Shown here one piece after another: positions 8,433 through 17,071 of a DNA stretch of 64,000 nucleotides. The position numbers and the translations under genes were made by a program. The DNA is taken from assembly GCF_903970965.1 (NCBI RefSeq), contig NZ_CAJCKW010000006.1:1-64000 (forward strand), written 5' to 3'. The notes under the pieces are model-generated. The model was given only the letters and a program-made list of their open reading frames with translations, did no database searches and had not been told where the DNA came from. The DNA comes from Aureimonas sp. ME7 (GTDB lineage Bacteria > Pseudomonadota > Alphaproteobacteria > Rhizobiales > Rhizobiaceae). Position 1 is the stretch's first letter, and every line of letters begins with the position of its first letter.

Positions 8433-9068
8433 CTACATACCCCAGCTCGCCAGCACGCGCTCAGCCTCTTGTGGTGCATCGCGAATCCGTAGCACCGTTT
8501 GGCGCGTAAGGCCTGTTGCTCGTGCAATGGCGCTCGTACCGGCTTGCTGCGTAAGCATGTCCTGCACGAGCCGAAATTCCGCGCGGCTGTAGCTGGGCTT
8601 TCGTCCTCGATATCTGCCGTCCTCTGCCGTCCGGGCATAGGCAATCCCAGCCTTCTGCGCTTCCTTCGACGCCTCAGCTTGTGCCTGAGCGGTAGCAGCC
8701 ATGAAAGCTATGAGGGCGTCCCGAACTGCCTTCTGTATCGGGTCACTCGTTGATCCATCGAACGTCATCCCGTTGATGACCGTCCTGATTGTGACGCCCC
8801 GGTCAAGGAAATGCCGGATGGCATCGCACACATCCTGATAGTTCCTGCCGAGCCGATCCACCCATCGAACGACGAGCGTATCACCGGAGCGAAGGAGATC
8901 GTACAGCCGCCTTCCATTCGGCCGGTCAGTCAAGCGGACATTTAAGCCCGATACGCCGTGATCCTCGATAACCGTATCAATGTGGAAGCCAGCAGCCTCA
9001 GCCTGCCGCCTCTGATGATCAAGCGTTTGGTCAGAGGTCGATACGCGTGCATACAGGATCGTAGCCAT
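8433..9068 (-). CDS. Serine recombinase (resolvase/invertase family)
   Basis: A 211-aa product from the ATG at 9068; a further in-frame ATG at 9110 would add 14 residues and run through the inverted repeat, so the shorter start is preferred. The N-terminal catalytic domain has YARVSTSDQ with the nucleophile Ser, and RWVDRLGRNYQDV in the usual place; a long E helix (IAFMAATAQAQAEASKEAQ) follows; the C terminus is a small helix-turn-helix (TSAIARATGLTRQTVLRI). Length and order match Tn3-type resolvases and DNA invertases. No Tn3 transposase or terminal repeats are visible, so it may act on a local res or inversion site or stabilise the island. The inverted repeat at 9086-9124 just upstream is a likely binding site. 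Confidence 0.9.
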   Translation of the reverse strand: MATILYARVSTSDQTLDHQRRQAEAAGFHIDTVIEDHGVSGLNVRLTDRPNGRRLYDLLRSGDTLVVRWVDRLGRNYQDVCDAIRHFLDRGVTIRTVINGMTFDGSTSDPIQKAVRDALIAFMAATAQAQAEASKEAQKAGIAYARTAEDGRYRGRKPSYSRAEFRLVQDMLTQQAGTSAIARATGLTRQTVLRIRDAPQEAERVLASWGM

Positions 9069-9085
9069 AGGAGCCCATTCAGATT

Positions 9086-9124
9086 GTACGTAAAGGTGAT
9101 GACCATACAAATACCTGTACGTAC
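9086..9124. promoter_or_regulatory. Inverted repeat upstream of the serine recombinase (operator or res site)
   Basis: GTACGTAAAGGT (9086-9097) and ACCTGTACGTAC (9113-9124) are inverted copies matching at 11 of 12 bases, separated by 15 bases. The site ends 18 bases before the recombinase start, where resolvases usually bind to recombine and to repress their own promoter. Confidence 0.55.
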
Positions 9125-9842
9125 GACTGTGTCAACCCTTATGGACACCCTAATGGCTATAGATATCACTGACCGCTAGGCTATACCTATACGGTCATAT
9201 ACAGCTATCCTAATAGCTCATTGGAATTTAATATATTACCTAGGGATGCATGTGTTGATCATGTATCCATCCTGTCTCCAACCTGCAAAACTGATACAGT
9301 GATCCGCATCAGCAGGTTGGAAACACGATCTAAATGAGCCGTTCGTCTGCATTACCTGAGGGCATGCATCGCGCGATCATCGTAGTGCCATCCTATCTCC
9401 ATATAAGCAGGGCGCTCCCCTCCCCCTCGCCATCGTCCCAGCCGGTGTAAGCCATCGACTTTGCACTGCATTACGCTTCAACACGAACATGTAGAAAGGC
9501 AGGGGGGGGTATGGGGGGCAACGGTAGCCCTGGTATGATTAGATAGGTCCGCATAATTTTTTGCCGATTTTTTCGATCAGCCTGCGGCGCCGAAATTAGC
9601 CAACGAGATGATGGATTCGACGGACCGAAGCTACCACCAAAATTTTTCGAACGGATTTCAAACAACCTATAAATTATTGTACAAACTAAACCATTTTCAA
9701 CATGCCTCGATCCTAAATCACAGATTACCTAAATTAAAAATCAAACATATCCCAATCTTTGATATTGGAATACATATCACTCCTCAATACAACTCTAGCC
9801 AATTCCGTACTCACATTTGTTAGCAGAGATAAAAAATACCAA
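9125..9842. other. AT-rich non-coding region of the island
   Basis: About 720 bases with no gene I can support. It holds several short repeated words (CCTAATGGCTATAG and CCTAATAGCTCA, GGCTATA twice near 9150-9185), the inverted repeat at 9277-9321, a GGGGGGGG/GGGGGG double G-run near 9502-9518 and an AT-rich end (9620-9840) next to the SIR2/kinase stop. It should contain the recombinase promoter and possibly recombination sites. Confidence 0.6.
9277..9321. repeat. Long inverted repeat, possible recombination site or RNA hairpin
   Basis: TCCAACCTGC at 9277-9286 is perfectly inverted at 9312-9321, and inside it CTGAT (9291-9295) is inverted as ATCAG (9308-9312). The nested palindrome could fold as a hairpin with a four-A bulge. 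It lies about 200 bp upstream of the serine recombinase start in otherwise non-coding DNA. Confidence 0.5.
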
Positions 9843-12275
9843 CTACTCGATCTGGCGAAGATAGCTCACTGATGTCTGCATAGCTCTACAGACAATTCCA
9901 ACATTCTCGACCGTAGGGGTTTTCTCTACAAGAACCGAACTTTCGAACGAGCCGTGATACACGTTTAGCCTATTCAATCCGAACGACTCGGCCGCACATG
10001 TCTTTTCGAGAGCACGTCTCGACTGACCAATCAACTCATTTCGACGTTGATACTGCTTCGCACCAGGATCTTGGTAAGATATATCTATGCGAGCACCGAG
10101 AGTTTCCTCATCAACAGATACGGCAATACGAACACCGCCAACCAGAATGAAGTGCCCCTTATCTTCAACATCGTCCCATTCGTAAGGCCGACCTTCCGCC
10201 AAGGTCGCTAAAATCTCTTCACAGAATACATCGTGTTCTAGAACCGTTGAGGCACTTGAAATAGTAGAACGAATCTTTTCTATACGGACATAGAATGACG
10301 AAAAAGCTATACGATCGTGTTGATGATGCTGGGTTGCATCAACGATTAGCCTTGCCAAACGGTTTGGCAGACAAATCCATTTTAGATTATAACCTTGCCT
10401 CGTCGCAAAGTATACCGATTTAGCGTAATCACTTGCCAACGACATATTTGATATTGGATGCTTTGACTTTAATAGCGCGAGTGTCGTCATTCCCAGGCCG
10501 AATGAATCAACCTTCGTAGAACGCGATGTATCAACGAGCGACGCATCCGTTTGCTCGGGCGCTAGGTATCCAAAATCATCCCGCGATTCAAACACTACAT
10601 CTTTCTCGCTTGATCCTTTGTGCCATGACATGTCAAAGTCGAGAAGCGTTACTGACTCGTACTCGTAAGTATCGTAGTCCAACCCACTTACCATAATGTT
10701 CGAGGGTTTCAGATCACGATGTAGGACTATTTCCTCCAAATTATGGCATCCGTAGACGACCCGCGCTACCTCAGCAATTATCTCAATCTTCCGTACCCAA
10801 GGGATCAAACTTGATACTGAGAACAATTCCTGCAGACTGTTCCCATGCACAAAGTTCATAACAATCGTCGGTGGCATTTCATAGGATTTTTTAACAGGAA
10901 CGATTCCCGAGACCTTTTGAGCCGTAAGAATATCCATGGAACGACTACCCCTTCGGAAGCCACCCACCATTTCCGGTATCTGTAATATGTTATTGTGCAT
11001 GACTTTGATGGCAACCTCATCCCCGCCATCACTCCTGGCATGATAGACTGTTCCGAAGTTTCCCATGCCAAGCGCAGGGAATGTAAGCTCATAGCCAAAG
11101 AACTGCCGATTTCCCTCTTTTGGACCGCGATAAAACGACCTCGTCTGTATAGGGTAGTCGTACTCAGCCACGATTTGATTGAATTTGCTGTACTTGTCTG
11201 TTTCAGGAACCAATGAAAGTTCATGATTGACAAGACGATCAAGGTACGTACGTACCTCCTCAGGTTTTTTAACTGCCAACTCTTCTGGATCGATACGGTC
11301 GATTAGGAGCGTGCCGGCACCCGACGGATCAACCTTCGGAGCTATTTTCAACTGGTCGGAAGATTTATATCCGGTTATGTCATCCACTAAAGCATTGAGG
11401 GCAGACGCATGTGTTTTCCCATCAGCAGCAGAATACGTAATTAACTGGACAGAACACTGCTTAGCCCACTCTTTCGTGTCGGCATCCGTTCGCGACGTAA
11501 ACCAAAATACGCGGTTCACGTCTATTTGCGAGTTTTTAAGAGAAATCAAAGGTGATGATATCGAAAGGTCATCAGCGCTTATACCAACGAATAGCACCGT
11601 ATGATTCACAAATAGGGAGGTCAGAAAAAGAGAATGAGCTTGACTTCTCGTCAGCGCATCCAATTCATCCTGACCTAGGACCCATGTATGAGGCTCACTT
11701 ACATGACCGTGCATGTATACAAGAAAGCGCTTTTCGTCTGAGATCAGCTTCCATTTCTGATTCAGATCAAAGCCATAGATCGGAATAACCATCGAACCAG
11801 GATTGTATTCACTGAATACATTTCCAGCTATCGGATCTAAGTTTAGGGTCACGACTCCCTTTGGGCTCAACTTCAGTAGTTGACGAAGTCCAAGCCCACT
11901 TTCAGTGCCTTCGCCTTTAGCATTGCTTCTGTTTCCCAGAATATTGCTTATTATATGATTATATGTAGGCCTGGTTAGAGACTCCTTCGCATCTCTGAAA
12001 AAGTGCCAGTAGTCACGCTGCCCAATAGCATTCTCGATTGTACTAACATCTGCTTTAGGATCAGCATCCAGTTCAGCGATCCGCTTTTGTCGCAGTGCGG
12101 TCTCTACCTCACTACGAAGACCTTTCCAGTCCGGGTAGCCGTCTGAGCGACTCAAACCAGACCCGACCACGACAACGAGCGGAGCTACGTCTTCGCTTAT
12201 CGCTTTCCGAAGATACTTATATGCTGGATGCTCAAGGAACCCAAAGTTTGAAGCGACGCCGTCGTTACGCGACAT
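9843..12275 (-). CDS. SIR2-like domain fused to a Ser/Thr protein kinase; putative defence protein
   Basis: An 810-aa soluble product starting at the ATG at 12275 (TAGGAT about 8-13 bases upstream). Residues about 15-300 are a SIR2-like NAD-binding domain: GSGLS at 38-42, TLNLD at 143-147, HGH at 189-191 in the catalytic-His position, and VLFVGISADDLSI near 227-239, as in SIR2 proteins of bacterial defence that destroy NAD+. Residues about 395-670 are a eukaryote-type kinase: glycine loop GMGNFGTV at 403-410, VAIK with Lys424, HRDLKPSN at 519-526, DFD at 546-548 in place of DFG but with the metal-binding Asp kept, and LAPEQ at 571-575. The last 130 residues are an unassigned domain. Base and codon use are clearly foreign to the flanks, and the gene fills the distal part of a tRNA island. 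I infer an abortive-infection sensor/effector in which the kinase gates NADase activity; this is not proven. It has no obvious partner gene. Confidence 0.85.
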   Translation of the reverse strand: MSRNDGVASNFGFLEHPAYKYLRKAISEDVAPLVVVVGSGLSRSDGYPDWKGLRSEVETALRQKRIAELDADPKADVSTIENAIGQRDYWHFFRDAKESLTRPTYNHIISNILGNRSNAKGEGTESGLGLRQLLKLSPKGVVTLNLDPIAGNVFSEYNPGSMVIPIYGFDLNQKWKLISDEKRFLVYMHGHVSEPHTWVLGQDELDALTRSQAHSLFLTSLFVNHTVLFVGISADDLSISSPLISLKNSQIDVNRVFWFTSRTDADTKEWAKQCSVQLITYSAADGKTHASALNALVDDITGYKSSDQLKIAPKVDPSGAGTLLIDRIDPEELAVKKPEEVRTYLDRLVNHELSLVPETDKYSKFNQIVAEYDYPIQTRSFYRGPKEGNRQFFGYELTFPALGMGNFGTVYHARSDGGDEVAIKVMHNNILQIPEMVGGFRRGSRSMDILTAQKVSGIVPVKKSYEMPPTIVMNFVHGNSLQELFSVSSLIPWVRKIEIIAEVARVVYGCHNLEEIVLHRDLKPSNIMVSGLDYDTYEYESVTLLDFDMSWHKGSSEKDVVFESRDDFGYLAPEQTDASLVDTSRSTKVDSFGLGMTTLALLKSKHPISNMSLASDYAKSVYFATRQGYNLKWICLPNRLARLIVDATQHHQHDRIAFSSFYVRIEKIRSTISSASTVLEHDVFCEEILATLAEGRPYEWDDVEDKGHFILVGGVRIAVSVDEETLGARIDISYQDPGAKQYQRRNELIGQSRRALEKTCAAESFGLNRLNVYHGSFESSVLVEKTPTVENVGIVCRAMQTSVSYLRQIE

Positions 12276-12488
12276 GCTAATATCCTACTGTCGTAGTCAC
12301 CTTCTCAAATTGGAGGTTAAAGGCGCGGATTGCACGCATCAAGAGCGGATTGCTCAAATGCGATCAAACGCGACAAGCAATTGCACTTTCTACAGCTTTT
12401 GACGTAAGAGGCTGTGAAGTGGGACATTCCGTCCCTGCTTTCCAACTAAGGTACCGCGGGTGCAGCGCTTCGAAACGCTGGTGGACGC

Positions 12489-12507
12489 CCCGCTCAGCTC
12501 CACCAGT
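12489..12507 (+). repeat. attR: 19-bp direct repeat, right end of the island
   Basis: Exact copy of 5947-5965 (the last 17 bases of the tRNA plus GT). The upstream sequence shows no further match to the tRNA, so this is the displaced 3' end left by integration and not a second tRNA gene. Confidence 0.8.
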
Positions 12508-12654
12508 ACCCTTCTCAAACAGTCGTCGATGCTTCCACACCCTCGTGTGGCCACGGGATACGATCTTCCACGCCGAAGCCTTTGAGATCGGAATGCCCTG
12601 TCAGCCCCTGCCCTTCGTCGCAGGCAAGGCGATCGGGAATGCCAAGGACTGGGA

Positions 12655-12685
12655 AGCACCCGATCGCAAAAGCGGATCGGGTGCT
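12655..12685. terminator. Hairpin after the SDR pseudogene
   Basis: Perfect 11-bp stem (12655-12665 with 12675-12685) with a 9-base A-rich loop, about 50 bases past the stop of the minus-strand SDR pseudogene. It lies just outside attR, in host DNA. Confidence 0.55.
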
Positions 12686-12732
12686 CGATGTCGGCGAGGA
12701 TCAGGAAACCGTGGATCAGGCCTGAGCGGCGC

Positions 12733-13476
12733 TCAGACCACGTATCCGCCGGAGACCTCGATCGTCTGGGCGTTGACCCAGCGATGGTCGTCGGACAGGA
12801 GACCCGCGATCAGGGAACCGACATCGTCCGGCTCGCCGATCCGGCCGAGGGCGGTCTGTCCGGCCAGCAGCGTCTCGAACTCCCGGTTGAGGCCGCCGCC
12901 GAGCTCGGTGCGGATCGCGCCCGGCGCGATGGCGTTGGCGCGGATGCGACGTTCGCCGAACTCCTTCGCCATGTAGCGGGTCATCACCTAGAGCGCGCCC
13001 TTGAAGGCGGCGTAAGGCGCGACGCCGGGGGTTGCGACGCGGGCCGTCGCGCTCGCGACGTTCAGGATCTGCCCTCCGTCGGCGATCAGCGGCAGCAACG
13101 CCTGCGTCAGGAAAAACGGCCCCTTGAGATGAACGCGGTAAAGGCCGTCGAACTCGTCCTCGCTCACCTTTTCGATGGGTCGAAAGAGACCGTAGCCGGC
13201 ATTGTTGACGAGGGCATTGAAGCGCTCGCACCCCCAGGTCTCGGCAAGCGCCGAGCGCAACGTCTCGCGGAACGCTGGGAAGGACGCGCTTTCGGCAACA
13301 TCGAGCTTCAGCGCGACCGCCTTGCCACCGCCGGCCCGGATCGTCCGCACGATCCCGGCGGCGGCATCCGGGTTATTGTTGTAGGTGAGAATGACGCCCA
13401 TGCCACGCCGGGCGCATTGGATAGCGGCACTGGCGCCAAGGCCCCGGCTGCCGCCGGTGATGATGACGATACTCAT
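12733..13476 (-). pseudogene. SDR-family oxidoreductase interrupted by one in-frame amber codon
   Basis: The reading frame from 13476 is a standard short-chain dehydrogenase/reductase: GGSRGLG nucleotide-binding loop, NNAG, the Ser in NVASAT, and YAAFK (YxxxK catalytic pair). Right after YAAFKGAL a TAG stop occurs (12988-12990), and the same frame continues VMTRYMAKEFGERRIRANAI to a normal C-terminal end (GGYVV) at 12733. A single G-to-T change would convert the usual Glu codon GAG to TAG. The whole would be about 247 aa, normal for the family. It is divergent from an AraC regulator. It is either a fresh null allele or a sequencing error; the remaining sequence shows no other decay. Confidence 0.85.
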
Positions 13477-13610
13477 TGCAGAACTCCTTCGATCTCGATG
13501 ACCGAGGAGTAGGCAAACGCTGGGAGGGGCGCTCGCCCGATCCTCCTCGCTTCTTGCCCATTCGTACTTTGCGCTTGTTCCCCAGCCGTGATCCGTAGAT
13601 CCCTTTGTTG

Positions 13611-14486
13611 ATGGACGAACAGCTTCATGAACTCCGCATGTTGGCGTCGCGGGCCGAGAACCGCCGCACGGAAACGGGTATCCCTCGCATCGCGATGGTG
13701 CGGGGTGCCATCCCCGAGCACCAACTCGCCGCCGTCTACGATCCGATGGTCAACCTGATCCTGACGGGATCGAAGACGATGACGGTCGGGAATCGGACGC
13801 TGCACTACGATCCGGCCACCTACTTCGTGATGTCGGTGGATCTGCCGGCCGTCGGCGCGGTGCACCCGGCGCCGAGCGGCGAGCCCTATCTCGCGATCAG
13901 CCTGACGCTGACGCCGGCCATCGTCGCCAACCTTCTGGCCGACCTTCCCCGGCCGACCGGCGGCGCGCTCTACGCCCTCGGTTTCTCGGTCGCCCCGGTG
14001 ACGCGCGAACTCCTCGACGCTTGGGTCCGCATGATGCGCCTCACCGAACGACCGGACGAGGTCGCCGCACTTGCCCCCGTCTTCGAGCGCGAGATCCTGT
14101 TCCGCGTTCTTCAGGGGCCGATGGGATGGATGCTGCGCGACATCGGGATGCCCGATACGGCACTCTCCCGGATCGGAGTTGCCATCCGCTGGATCCGGGA
14201 GAACTTCGCCCAGCCTCTGCGTGTCGAAGCGCTGGCGGAGATGGCAGCGTTGAGCCTGTCCGCCTTCCACCGTCACTTCAAAGCGGTGACGGCGCTCAGC
14301 CCGCTACAATACCAGAAGAACGTTCGCCTGCTGCATGCTCGCTCGCTTCTCGTCGCCGGAAACGGCAACGCCACGACCGTCGCGCTCAGCGTCGGCTACG
14401 AGAGCCCGACCCAATTCAGTCGCGAATACGCCCGCCAGTTCGGTTTGCCACCATCGCGCGATGCGGCGAGGTTGCGCCAAGGGTGA
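13611..14486 (+). CDS. AraC-family regulator with an AraC N-terminal domain
   Basis: A 291-aa DNA-binding regulator. Residues about 15-160 match the AraC-N (PF06719-like) sensory region (AVYDPMVNLILTGSKTMTVG), and residues about 190-285 hold the two helix-turn-helix units (LRVEALAEMAALSLSAFHRHFK and TTVALSVGYESPTQFSREYAR). The ATG at 13611 is preceded by two in-frame TTG codons at 13605 and 13608; none has a strong ribosome site. It is divergent from the broken SDR gene with a 134-bp gap, and such regulators usually control the adjacent oxidoreductase, so it may now lack its natural target. Confidence 0.85.
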   Translation: MDEQLHELRMLASRAENRRTETGIPRIAMVRGAIPEHQLAAVYDPMVNLILTGSKTMTVGNRTLHYDPATYFVMSVDLPAVGAVHPAPSGEPYLAISLTLTPAIVANLLADLPRPTGGALYALGFSVAPVTRELLDAWVRMMRLTERPDEVAALAPVFEREILFRVLQGPMGWMLRDIGMPDTALSRIGVAIRWIRENFAQPLRVEALAEMAALSLSAFHRHFKAVTALSPLQYQKNVRLLHARSLLVAGNGNATTVALSVGYESPTQFSREYARQFGLPPSRDAARLRQG

Positions 14487-14691
14487 TGGCCGCCCGCTGC
14501 CGATGGCTCAACCCACTCTGCAGGGCAAGCCGCGATCGCGGCGTCCGAAACCAAGAGCGCGAAAGCCGGCCGACTGCTTTTCTGCATCGACCATGCCAGT
14601 TTCTTGTTGGGTCACGGGGCGCAGCTCTGGGCGGGATGCCGAAACGCGGAACGATCGCCGAGGATGACGTCGCGGTCCGGCGTTCCCTCCC

Positions 14692-15594
14692 TCATTCCCT
14701 ATGCAGTTTTCTGCTGTCGCCAGTTTTCGGAGGCTTGATCGAGCCGATGGACTCGCGAAACTGGCGTGGCGTCGTCCCGGTCTGGGACTTGAAGACATCA
14801 TAGAAGCGACTGCTCGAGCCGAATCCGCAGTCGAAGCCGATCGTCATGACGGCCGTATCGCTATCGGTCAGAAGCTGCATCGCCCGGGCAACCCGGTAGC
14901 GCGTCAGATACTGATTGACCGACAAGCCGAGAACGTTCCGGAAAGCCGTATTCGCCGTGCTGGGATGGATCGACGCGAGATTGGCCAGATCGGTGACGTT
15001 GAGGGGCTCCGCGTAACGATCGCTGATCAGCTCGGTCAGCGCTTCGACGTGGCGGATCGCGGCTCCAACCGACGGGGCGACGGATGTCGATGGCGCCATC
15101 TGTTCCGTCTCGGCATGGTCTATGATGAGACGCCGTACGCGCAGCCGGATTTCCTCCACGACCAGCCGCCGCCGCGCGGCGCTGCCGGATCGCCATTCCC
15201 GCTCCCAACGAGGCACCTGTGTCGCGTCCTGCGCCTCCGTCGCGATCTCGGTCAGGAATTGCCCCTGCATGATCGACTGCCGGTCCTGTTTTTCGAGCGG
15301 CAGGGCGAGAAAATCGGCCAGCGGCAGGTAGATGCACACCAGCGGGGCCGGCCCGGTCACCTCGATCGTCTGGTGCGGGATGGCGGCCCAGAACAGAACG
15401 AGGCGTCCCGCCTCGACCGCTTCCCGCCTGCCGTTGAACAGATAGGTCATCCGCCCTTCCAGCAGCAGATTGACCTCGACGTGATCATGCCAGTGGGCGG
15501 AGGCCATGGCCGTCGCCGCGTGCCGTTCGATCAGGAACGTGCCCGTCGGCCCGGCCCATTCGTCGCCTCCGTGCTCTCTTTGCATCGTTACCAT
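14692..15594 (-). CDS. melR: MelR-like AraC-family activator
   Basis: A 300-aa regulator (start at 15594, or 15585 for a version three residues shorter). The N-terminal cupin has ASAHWHDHVEVNLLLEG and LVLFWAAIPHQ, and the C-terminal AraC HTH ends SSSRFYDVFKSQTGTTPRQFR; all three segments line up with E. coli MelR as I remember it. MelR activates melibiose (alpha-galactoside) use, and the divergent neighbour 91 bp away is a MelA-type alpha-galactosidase, so regulation of that gene is the natural inference. The divergent gap must hold both promoters. Confidence 0.8.
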   Translation of the reverse strand: MVTMQREHGGDEWAGPTGTFLIERHAATAMASAHWHDHVEVNLLLEGRMTYLFNGRREAVEAGRLVLFWAAIPHQTIEVTGPAPLVCIYLPLADFLALPLEKQDRQSIMQGQFLTEIATEAQDATQVPRWEREWRSGSAARRRLVVEEIRLRVRRLIIDHAETEQMAPSTSVAPSVGAAIRHVEALTELISDRYAEPLNVTDLANLASIHPSTANTAFRNVLGLSVNQYLTRYRVARAMQLLTDSDTAVMTIGFDCGFGSSSRFYDVFKSQTGTTPRQFRESIGSIKPPKTGDSRKLHRE

Positions 15595-15685
15595 CACTCG
15601 GATCCGGGAATGAATAGTCGATGACCCGGAGGAAAATCTGATTTGGAAGACGTATCCATCCGGTATCAACCGATGGGAGATTGCA

Positions 15686-17002
15686 ATGGCGAAGATTTGC
15701 CTCGTGGGTGCGGGGAGCACGGTGTTCGCGCAAAATATCCTGGGAGACGTCCTGTCGTCGCGCAGCGGCTGCGACTATGTCATCAGCCTTTTCGACATCG
15801 ATCCCGAGCGCCTGAAGACGTCGGAGATCGTCGCGCGTCGGATCTGCGAGACCCTGGGCCTCGTCCGCGTCCGCATCGAGGCGACGCTCGACCGACGGGA
15901 GGCGCTGCGCGGCTCGGACTTCGTAATCCTGATGATGCAGGTCGGCGGCTACAAGCCGGCAACGGTGACGGACTTCGAGATCCCCAAACGCTACGGCTTG
16001 CGCCAGACGATCGCCGACACGCTTGGCATCGGCGGCATCTTCCGCGGCCTGCGCACCATTCCCGTGCTGGAATCGATCTGCCGCGACATGGAGGAGGTCT
16101 GCCCGCGAGCGATCCTCATGCAGTACGTCAACCCGATGGCGATCAACTGCTGGGCGATCAAGGAGCTGGCGCCCGCGATTCGAACCGTTGGCCTGTGCCA
16201 CAGCGTCCAGCATACCGCCGCCCATCTGGCGGCCTGTCTCGGCGAAAACGTCGCCGACGTGAACTACGTTTCGGCCGGCATCAACCACGTCGCCTTCTTC
16301 CTGACCTACGAAAAGATCCATGCCGATGGACGGCGCGAGGACCTTTATCCGAGGTTGAAAGCGCTTGCCGCGGAAGGCCGTGCGCCGGCGGACGATCGGA
16401 TTCGCTTCGACGCGCTGAAGCGGCTCGGCCATTTCGTCACCGAATCGAGCGAGCACTTTTCGGAGTACACCGCCTGGTACATCAAGGAGGGCCGGGAAGA
16501 CCTCGCGCGCCAGCTCAATATCCCGCTCGACGAATACATCCGGCGCTGCGAGGTGCAGATTTCCGAATGGCATGCGCTGCGCCAGGATCTTGAGGGCGGC
16601 AAGCCGATCGAGGTGTGCCGCAGCAACGAATACGCCGCGGGCATCATTCATGCCGTCGTCTCTGGCCAGCCGGCGCTGATCTACGGGAATGTGCCGAACG
16701 AAGGCCTGATCGAGAATCTGCCGAGAGAATGCGTCGTCGAGGTGCCTTGCCACGTCGACCGGAACGGCATCCAGCCGACGCGCATCGGTCGCATTCCCTC
16801 GCAGCTGGCGGCGGTCATGAACCTCAGCATCAACGTGCAGCAGCTCACCGTCGAGGCGGCGCTGACCAGGAGCCGCGAACGGATCTACCAAGCCGCGCTG
16901 CTCGATCCTCACACATCGGCCGAGCTGTCGCCGGACCAGGTGTGGGGCCTCGTCGACGACCTGATCGAAGCGCACGGCGACCTCCTGCCGACCTATCGCT
17001 GA
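15686..17002 (+). CDS. melA: Alpha-galactosidase, glycoside hydrolase family 4
   Basis: A 438-aa cytoplasmic enzyme that hydrolyses alpha-galactosides by the NAD+- and metal-dependent GH4 redox mechanism. Visible: the N-terminal Rossmann start KICLVGAGSTVFAQNILGD, the NPMAINCWA segment, GLCHSVQ with the metal-binding Cys, and SAGINHVAF with the metal-binding His; length matches MelA (about 450). A ribosome site (GGGAG) precedes the ATG. It stands between a divergent melR-like activator and a rho-independent terminator, so it is a single-gene unit. The transporter for its substrate may be the ABC importer downstream; the DeoR-led operon suggests galactosamine-type sugars also pass there. Confidence 0.88.
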   Translation: MAKICLVGAGSTVFAQNILGDVLSSRSGCDYVISLFDIDPERLKTSEIVARRICETLGLVRVRIEATLDRREALRGSDFVILMMQVGGYKPATVTDFEIPKRYGLRQTIADTLGIGGIFRGLRTIPVLESICRDMEEVCPRAILMQYVNPMAINCWAIKELAPAIRTVGLCHSVQHTAAHLAACLGENVADVNYVSAGINHVAFFLTYEKIHADGRREDLYPRLKALAAEGRAPADDRIRFDALKRLGHFVTESSEHFSEYTAWYIKEGREDLARQLNIPLDEYIRRCEVQISEWHALRQDLEGGKPIEVCRSNEYAAGIIHAVVSGQPALIYGNVPNEGLIENLPRECVVEVPCHVDRNGIQPTRIGRIPSQLAAVMNLSINVQQLTVEAALTRSRERIYQAALLDPHTSAELSPDQVWGLVDDLIEAHGDLLPTYR

Positions 17003-17040
17003 ACCCCGCGCACATCCGAGAGGATGGTGGGTCTGATGAG

Positions 17041-17071
17041 AAAGGCGGCACCCTTGCGATGCCGCCTTTTT
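17041..17071 (+). terminator. Rho-independent terminator of melA
   Basis: AAAGGCGGCA (17041-17050) pairs with TGCCGCCTTT, loop of 9 bases, followed by a T-run. It lies 38 bases past the melA stop. Confidence 0.9.

Noticed and set aside
9608-9823. 71-aa plus-strand frame in AT-rich island DNA
   Set aside because: Asn/His/Ile-rich translation with no motif and no ribosome site; expected by chance in AT-rich DNA.
12421-12507. tmRNA-like or second tRNA ending GCTCCACCA
   Set aside because: Only the 19-bp repeat matches a tRNA; upstream bases form no acceptor or anticodon arm and no tag-coding sequence follows, so this is attR.
12350-12976. 208-aa plus-strand frame crossing attR
   Set aside because: It spans the island border and runs antisense to the SDR frame; Ser/Arg/Pro-rich with no domain.
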